From Candidatus Aenigmatarchaeota archaeon (GTDB taxonomy: Archaea; Aenigmatarchaeota; Aenigmatarchaeia; QMZP01), in the NCBI GenBank assembly GCA_030666115.1, contig DAOUYM010000024.1, positions 1 through 10,184 on the forward strand: 10,184 nucleotides of DNA. The letters are read 5' to 3'. Made by a program: the position numbers and the translations under genes. A model generated the notes under the pieces. It was not told the DNA's origin. It saw only the letters and a list, made by a program, of their open reading frames with translations, and did no database searches. The stretch's first letter is position 1, and every line of letters starts with the position of its first letter. This document shows positions 6,156 to 10,184 of this stretch, one piece after another.

Positions 6156-6264
6156 CAATTTGGATATACACTTTGCATCACAGAAATCCATTTAAATACT
6201 GATTCAAAAATTTAAAATAGATCCCACCCAGCAGACAGACTCATAAAATATTAGAGGTTAGTGA

Positions 6265-6273
6265 GAGGTTGAT
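6265..6273 (+). promoter_or_regulatory. Shine-Dalgarno site of the zinc protein gene
   Basis: GAGGTTGAT resembles the archaeal GGAGGTGAT consensus. Its GAGGT core ends seven bases before the ATG at 6277. This lead gene therefore has a real 5' leader, unlike most first genes in the window. Confidence 0.6.
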
Positions 6274-6276
6274 AAT

Positions 6277-6762
6277 ATGGATGTGCCAGTATGCCAGATA
6301 TGTAAAGATCCTGTATGGAGCTTCATATGCACTGACTGTTTGGGCAAGGATATAGGAGAGTGGCTACCAGAAAACCTATCGAAAGGGTTTTCAGGCTTTC
6401 ACAGATTTCTTGTAGACAGCTTCAGTCCCAGGAGTTATAAGCCCATCTTCGTGCCATGTATAAAGTGTAAGAGAAAAACAGTGGCCACGATCTGTCCTTT
6501 TTGCTACATAGCTGAGGTCTTCCAATGGCTCAGAGACAATAACGCCATCCTGGCAGACAAGCTGGCCAAGTTCCTGCCCCTGGCTAAGGACTGGGAGATA
6601 TCAGAAAGTGGTGGATGCGTATGGAAAGCAGGATTCGTGCCTGTCACAGAGATGGCCTACATTAAGACGCAATTCGGGGTGTGTGATGACTGTGGGGAAT
6701 ATTCAGAAGAGCTTGTTTCCGACAACAAGAAATGGATCTGCGAGGACTGCTGTAGGGAGTAG
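6277..6762 (+). CDS. Three-site zinc-ribbon/knuckle protein, unknown function
   Basis: The 161-residue product has three four-cysteine clusters suited to zinc binding: C6/C9/C18/C21, C61/C64/C73/C76 and C136/C139/C155/C158. The first two have identical CxxC-x8-CxxC spacing and share ICxxC and a following WL (29-30 and 84-85), so residues ~6-50 and ~61-104 look like an internal duplication. The third is a more ordinary zinc ribbon with CDDCGEYSEE and WICEDCC, similar in style to those of RNA polymerase or translation factors. No catalytic motif, membrane span or known family is recognised. It has a good Shine-Dalgarno site and is followed 27 bases later by the YqfO/NIF3-like gene, probably in one operon. 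A nucleic-acid or protein-binding scaffold is a guess. Confidence 0.75.
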   Translation: MDVPVCQICKDPVWSFICTDCLGKDIGEWLPENLSKGFSGFHRFLVDSFSPRSYKPIFVPCIKCKRKTVATICPFCYIAEVFQWLRDNNAILADKLAKFLPLAKDWEISESGGCVWKAGFVPVTEMAYIKTQFGVCDDCGEYSEELVSDNKKWICEDCCRE

Positions 6763-6780
6763 TCCATCCAAAATTTTCTG

Positions 6781-6786
6781 GGTGAT
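6781..6786 (+). promoter_or_regulatory. Shine-Dalgarno site of the YqfO/NIF3-like gene
   Basis: GGTGAT, an exact match to part of the archaeal consensus, lies three bases before the ATG at 6790. It fixes that start and fits a second-in-operon gene translated from a shared mRNA. Confidence 0.6.
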
Positions 6787-6789
6787 TTT

Positions 6790-7164
6790 ATGCCAGGGAT
6801 AAAAAAAAGATTTTTCATTTTTGCACAAATTCCTGAGAAATATCTGGAGTGGTTCATAAAGAAGATGGAGGATAACCCGAAGATAGGGAAGGTGCTGGAG
6901 TACTACGATGTCTGGTTCGTGGGAAAGGGAACGGAATTCGCCAAGGCGCTTCCGGGAGCAGAACCAATAGGCAAGGAAGTGGAGCCCAGCGTGATATGGA
7001 TAGGATCATGCGAACCAGAAGACTCTGAAGAGGTAATGGGGTATGTAAGTGATGCACATCCCTGGGAAGTGCCGATGGTTTACGGTGGGGCTTTCGACTT
7101 CACAATACCAACCAGCGAGGAGAGAAAAAAGAAGCATAAGCAACAGAAAGAATCCAAGGGCTAG
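6790..7164 (+). CDS. Stand-alone YqfO/NIF3-type (PII/CutA-like) domain protein
   Basis: The 124-residue product resembles the PII/CutA-like domain inserted in some NIF3/YqfO proteins, which also occurs alone as a small protein family. The order of blocks matches what I recall of that domain: an opening beta strand and helix (RFFIFAQIPEKYLEWFIKKM), KIGKVLEYYD at 31-40, GKGTEF at 45-50, GAEPIGKEVE at 56-65, and the closing AHPWEVP at 89-95, where the family usually has HPYEEP. The last ~15 residues are a lysine-rich tail. The cellular role of these domains is not established; metal or small-ligand binding is suspected from related folds. It is the second gene after the zinc protein and ends four bases before the facing DUF202 gene. 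Recognised from motifs only. Confidence 0.68.
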   Translation: MPGIKKRFFIFAQIPEKYLEWFIKKMEDNPKIGKVLEYYDVWFVGKGTEFAKALPGAEPIGKEVEPSVIWIGSCEPEDSEEVMGYVSDAHPWEVPMVYGGAFDFTIPTSEERKKKHKQQKESKG

Positions 7165-7168
7165 GCGA

Positions 7169-7498
7169 TTAGACCCACTCCTTTCCAAGGCGTTTCTTGA
7201 TCCTGATCATTTCCTTCCTGTAGTGTTTCATCCTTCTGTATGACTCGAAGAGCTCAACAAGACCGATAAGAACCAGTGCCCATCCCAGCACCCATACAGT
7301 GAGATTGCCAGGGAACACGCTTATCAGAACAATACCAGCACCTATGGCTGCGAGGGCAGTACGGATGAAAGATAGTATGGTTCTCTCCTTGGACAACACG
7401 ACCTGCTCCTTCATGAAAAGTGTTTGCTGTTCCTGGAGGTTTTCTGATTTCCTTGGTTTTGATTTCTTTGGCTGTTTCCTGTGGGTTTTTTCAGGCAT
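7169..7498 (-). CDS. DUF202-family small membrane protein
   Basis: The 109-residue product has a basic, hydrophilic N-terminus (residues 1-25, rich in Lys) followed by the DUF202 signature KERTILSFIRTALAAIGAG (37-55). Two transmembrane helices follow, ~42-62 and ~66-86, and then a positively charged C-terminus. Members are small inner-membrane proteins of unknown function. An ATG at 7546 would add 16 hydrophobic residues, but that segment is built from the A/T-rich promoter repeats. The ATG at 7498 lies 22-29 bases from a TATA-like box and is preferred. The gene is divergent from DNA ligase. Confidence 0.85.
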   Translation of the reverse strand: MPEKTHRKQPKKSKPRKSENLQEQQTLFMKEQVVLSKERTILSFIRTALAAIGAGIVLISVFPGNLTVWVLGWALVLIGLVELFESYRRMKHYRKEMIRIKKRLGKEWV

Positions 7499-7515
7499 GT
7501 TAATTATTTTGAAAA

Positions 7516-7567
7516 AACAGGTATAAATTAACAGGTATATTAACACGTATATTAACAGGTATAAATT
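7516..7567. repeat. Four tandem 12-14-base direct repeats forming a double promoter
   Basis: The units are AACAGGTATAAATT (7516-7529), AACAGGTATATT (7530-7541), AACACGTATATT (7542-7553) and AACAGGTATAAATT (7554-7567), back to back with no spacer. The two outer units are identical and two bases longer. The right one places TATAAA (7560-7565) 22-27 bases before the ligase ATG. The left one, read on the minus strand as TTTATACC (7520-7527), is 22-29 bases before the DUF202 ATG at 7498. Either the promoter has been duplicated, or these are repeated regulator sites embedded in it. Confidence 0.75.
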
Positions 7568-7586
7568 CTAATCCTAATTATTAACC

Positions 7587-9308
7587 ATGGATTACGAGAA
7601 ACTGGTAGGGGTTTATGAGTACCTGGAAAGGACACCCGCCAGGCTCAAGAAGATCGAGAAAATAGCAGACCTGCTCAGGGAAACACCGACCGAGAACCTG
7701 TCCAGAGTGACGCTGCTTCTTCAGGGCAAGGTGTTTCCATCATGGAGCGAGAAGGAAATAGGAATAGCTGACATGCTCATGGTCAAGATCATATCCAAGT
7801 CAACCGGATACTCTGGGAAGGACGTGCTCTTAGGATTTAAGGAGTACGGAGATTTCGGTCGGGTTATAGAAAACATGGTTGGAAAGAAGAAGCAGAAAAC
7901 ATTGTTTTCGAAACCCCTGACAGTAGAGAAGGTATCTGAGAACCTGAAGGAGCTCGCTGGTATAAAAGGAAAAAGGTCGCAGGACATGAAGTTGCAGATA
8001 GTCTCTGAGCTTATTCTTTCTGCCAATCCAAAGGAGGCCAAGTACATAGTGAGGACAACCCTGGGTGACCTCAGGATAGGGGTAGCTGAGGGTGTTATGA
8101 GGGACTCTATAGCGAAGGCTTTCTTCGAGGGGGACAAGGAACAAATGAAGGAGGCTGTAAAGGCGGTTGAGTGGGCATGGTTCCTTAAGCCTGATTACGG
8201 TGAGATAGCAAAGCTGGCCAAGGAGGGCGGGATGGAAGCGTTAAGGAAAGTTGGAATAGAAATCGGGAAACCCTACCACGTGTTACTGGCTGAGAAGTCA
8301 CCATCACTGGAGGAAGCGATGAAGACTTTCGAGAAATCGGCACTTGAGTACAAGTATGATGGTGCAAGGATAATTATTCATAAGAAGGGTGATGAGGTGT
8401 GGCTCTACACCAGGAGGCTTGAGAACGTCACCAAACAGTTCCCTGAACTCATCGGTTATGTCAGGGAATGTGTCAGGGCAAGGGACTGTGTGATAGAGGG
8501 TGAGATGCTCGGATTTGATAGCAAGACAGGAAAGCCAATGCCATTCCAGTTCCTGTCCCAGAGGATAAGGAGGAAGTACGAAATCGATAAGGTTGTTAAG
8601 GAGATACCAATACAGGTCAATCTTTTCGATATAGTTTACCTCAACGGGAAATCCCTGTTCAACACCCCAATGGGGGAGAGGAGGAAGGAACTGGAGAGTA
8701 TAATCAAGCCCAAGCCTGGCAAGTTCCAGCTGGCCAAGCAGATTGTAACCAAGGACATGAAGAAGGCTGAAGAGTTCTATAAGGAGGCACTGGCAGCAGG
8801 ACAGGAAGGCCTGATAATCAAGAACATGGAAGCCACTTATCAGCCAGGCAGAAGGGTTGGATACTGGCTCAAGATCAAGCCGACCATGGAGAACCTGGAT
8901 CTTGTGATAATAGGTGCGCAATGGGGGACAGGTAAAAGAACAGGATGGCTCGGGTCCCTGGTACTTGGATGTAGAAATGGGGATGAGTTCCTGGAGTGCG
9001 GAATGATAGGGACCGGCATAAAAGAGAAGAAACAGGAAGGTGAAAAGGGCAGTGAAGACGTCACCTTTACCCAGTTAACCAAGCTGCTCAAACCATACAT
9101 AGAGTCGGAGAAGGGACGGGATATCAGGATAAAACCGAAGCTGGTGGTAGAGGTTGCGTACGAAGAGGTACAGAAAAGCCCGAACTACTCCTCTGGATAC
9201 GCATTAAGGTTCCCTAGAGTGGTGAGGATAAGGTTTGACAGGAAGGCAAGTGATTCTGACACGCTTGAAAGGATAAAGAAACTGAATGAAAAGCAAAGGG
9301 GAAGATAA
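7587..9308 (+). CDS. lig: ATP-dependent DNA ligase, archaeal type
   Basis: The enzyme seals nicks during replication and repair through a lysine-AMP intermediate. The 573-residue product has the three-domain layout of archaeal/eukaryotic ligase I: an N-terminal DNA-binding domain (~1-220), a nucleotidyltransferase domain and a C-terminal OB domain (~435-560). Motif I is EYKYDGAR with the adenylated Lys256. It is followed by RRLEN (276-280), IEGEM (Glu304), FDIVYLNGK (347-355), EGLIIKN (407-413) and motif V WLKIKP (427-432). All catalytic residues expected for the family are present, and the length is typical. The start is supported by TATAAA 22-27 bases upstream in the last copy of the tandem repeats. 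Confidence 0.97.
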   Translation: MDYEKLVGVYEYLERTPARLKKIEKIADLLRETPTENLSRVTLLLQGKVFPSWSEKEIGIADMLMVKIISKSTGYSGKDVLLGFKEYGDFGRVIENMVGKKKQKTLFSKPLTVEKVSENLKELAGIKGKRSQDMKLQIVSELILSANPKEAKYIVRTTLGDLRIGVAEGVMRDSIAKAFFEGDKEQMKEAVKAVEWAWFLKPDYGEIAKLAKEGGMEALRKVGIEIGKPYHVLLAEKSPSLEEAMKTFEKSALEYKYDGARIIIHKKGDEVWLYTRRLENVTKQFPELIGYVRECVRARDCVIEGEMLGFDSKTGKPMPFQFLSQRIRRKYEIDKVVKEIPIQVNLFDIVYLNGKSLFNTPMGERRKELESIIKPKPGKFQLAKQIVTKDMKKAEEFYKEALAAGQEGLIIKNMEATYQPGRRVGYWLKIKPTMENLDLVIIGAQWGTGKRTGWLGSLVLGCRNGDEFLECGMIGTGIKEKKQEGEKGSEDVTFTQLTKLLKPYIESEKGRDIRIKPKLVVEVAYEEVQKSPNYSSGYALRFPRVVRIRFDRKASDSDTLERIKKLNEKQRGR

Positions 9309-9516
9309 AATAAGGTAGAAAGAGTCCAATTAGCGATTTTAGCAGATAAGGGGATAAAAATGAATAATTTTCACCAAATAGTGACAAATACTTAAATAAC
9401 TTTCGGTCAATACTATTCTAGTTATACATGAATATGTACAGGATAAAAAGCAAGGTTTTAATCACTGTGCAATAAAGCTTTTAAATAAACTTTGCTAAAA
9501 TTAAGCATTGGTCAGT
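9309..9516. other. 208-base intergenic region between ligase and the TrmB-family gene
   Basis: This A/T-rich stretch has a TATA-like TTAAATA (9392-9398) and the promoter of the next gene. Between them, ATG at 9428 opens a 15-residue frame ending at 9475, too short to call a gene. A small dyad, TACAT (9425-9429) and ATGTA (9434-9438), overlaps that ATG. No T-rich terminator is evident after the ligase, and nothing else stands out. Confidence 0.5.
9479..9487 (+). promoter_or_regulatory. TATA box of the TrmB-family gene
   Basis: TTTTAAATA lies 30-38 bases before the ATG at 9517, preceded by a purine-rich AATAAAGC that could act as the BRE. Initiation would leave a leader of only a few bases. 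Confidence 0.5.
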
Positions 9517-10184
9517 ATGATAGCGTCAACGCAGGTATTGGATGCATTGAAATCCATTGGACTGAACCTCTATGAGAGGAGGATTTTTGTAGCTCTGCTA
9601 GCAAAGGGCGTTGCTACTGCTGCAGAGGTTTCTGAGATCGCAAAAGTGCCAAGATCAAGATCATACGACATACTTGAGAGCCTGGCTGACAAGGGATTTG
9701 TTATGGTCCAGCCATCCAAGCCGATCAGGTACGTGGCTCTGGCTCCGAAAGAGGCACTGGAAAGGACCAAGCAGACACTTAAGAAAAGTCATGATGAAAC
9801 GATTGACAGGATAAACAGACTTTCTGAATCCGACATGATAACTGAGCTGGAGGATTTATACAAGAATGGACTGGACATAATTCAGCCAAACGAGCTCACA
9901 GGAACACTTAAGGGGAGGTATGTGATCGATAGGCAGCTAAGATCTGCATTCAAGAACGCCAAGAACTACATAAATATCATAACCACAGAACAGGGACTTA
10001 ATAATCTTTATTCTAAGCACTTCAGGGTGCTGAAGAAGATGTCCAAGACCGGGATAAAAGTGAGGATACTTGCACCAGCAACCGACGGAACAGTTACCAA
10101 GGCATTCTCTGAAATAGCCAAGTTCAAGGGAATTGACGCCCCGATGGGAAGGATGTTCATAATAGACGGGGAGAACATGATGCT
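9517..10184 (+). CDS. TrmB-family transcriptional regulator, 3' end cut by the window edge
   Basis: At least 222 residues are present, with no stop codon before the edge. Residues 1-75 form the TrmB-type winged helix: LKSIGLNLYERRIFVALLAKG, then the recognition helix region VPRSRSYDILESLADKGFV (44-62) and a wing ending RYVALAPKEAL. A short helical linker (~80-115) follows, and then the start of the sensor domain (NYINIITTEQG, GIKVRILAPA, MGRMFIIDGENMML), which resembles the PLD-like C-terminal region of such regulators. TrmB proteins control transcription, classically of sugar uptake and metabolism genes in response to sugars; the target here is unknown. The ATG fits the TATA box just upstream. 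It is the last gene in view and has its own promoter. Confidence 0.88.
   Translation, partial: MIASTQVLDALKSIGLNLYERRIFVALLAKGVATAAEVSEIAKVPRSRSYDILESLADKGFVMVQPSKPIRYVALAPKEALERTKQTLKKSHDETIDRINRLSESDMITELEDLYKNGLDIIQPNELTGTLKGRYVIDRQLRSAFKNAKNYINIITTEQGLNNLYSKHFRVLKKMSKTGIKVRILAPATDGTVTKAFSEIAKFKGIDAPMGRMFIIDGENMM

Larger units (their letters stand above)
5907..6276. other. 370-base intergenic regulatory region
   Basis: This is the longest gene-free stretch in the window. Its left third holds the promoter and operator-like array of the minus-strand operon. The middle holds a consensus TATA box (6045-6052) followed by two inverted-repeat systems (6082-6105 and 6108-6155). The right part holds further TATA-like boxes TTTAAATA (6191-6198) and TTTAAAATA (6211-6219), then a Shine-Dalgarno site for the zinc protein gene. 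I found no convincing coding frame. Confidence 0.7.

Noticed and set aside
7499..7546. N-terminal extension of the DUF202 protein from the ATG at 7546
   Set aside because: The extra residues are translated from the tandem promoter repeats, and using this start would place the TATA box inside the gene.
8304..8921. A 205-residue minus-strand frame opposite the ligase gene
   Set aside because: It is a shadow of the catalytic domain of DNA ligase, whose motifs on the plus strand are complete.
9428..9475. A 15-codon frame before the TrmB-family gene
   Set aside because: It is too short, with no Shine-Dalgarno site and no conserved motif; it could be transcribed but is not supported as a gene.

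Overview
The window is archaeal DNA. It encodes an archaeal/eukaryotic-type tyrosyl-tRNA synthetase, RadB, fibrillarin (FlpA), an AMMECR1 protein, a DHH/DHHA1 phosphoesterase, an ATP-dependent DNA ligase and a TrmB-family regulator. Most first genes of transcription units have an A/T-rich TATA-like box about 20-33 bases before the ATG and no Shine-Dalgarno site, which suggests mainly leaderless transcripts. The lineage cannot be fixed from the sequence; a DPANN-type or other uncultivated archaeon is only a guess. No insertion sequence, CRISPR array, tRNA or rRNA was recognised.

Layout, left to right: a G+C-rich edge fragment (1-31); a JAMM/MPN metalloprotease-like gene (+); tyrS (-), back to back with radB (+) across a 48-base bidirectional promoter; a 57-residue single-span membrane protein (+); an AMMECR1 protein (-), divergent from a DHH/DHHA1 phosphoesterase (+); a minus-strand operon of a winged-helix/phosphoribosyltransferase (PRTase) regulator followed by flpA, whose end overlaps the end of the DHH gene; a 370-base regulatory gap; a three-zinc-site protein and a stand-alone YqfO/NIF3-type domain protein (+); a DUF202 membrane protein (-) divergent from DNA ligase (+); a 208-base gap; and a TrmB-family regulator (+) cut by the right edge.

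Most genes serve information processing: tRNA charging, RNA 2'-O-methylation, recombination, nucleic acid hydrolysis and DNA ligation. The less ordinary parts are the 370-base gap and its flanking genes. The left part of the gap has four GGTTTA...TAAACC inverted repeats next to the TATA box of the PRTase-like regulator, which looks like an autoregulatory operator array. The right part has a consensus TTTATATA box followed by two stem-loops, a possible structured leader or small RNA. The DUF202/ligase promoter region is built from four tandem direct repeats, and the outer two supply the two TATA boxes.
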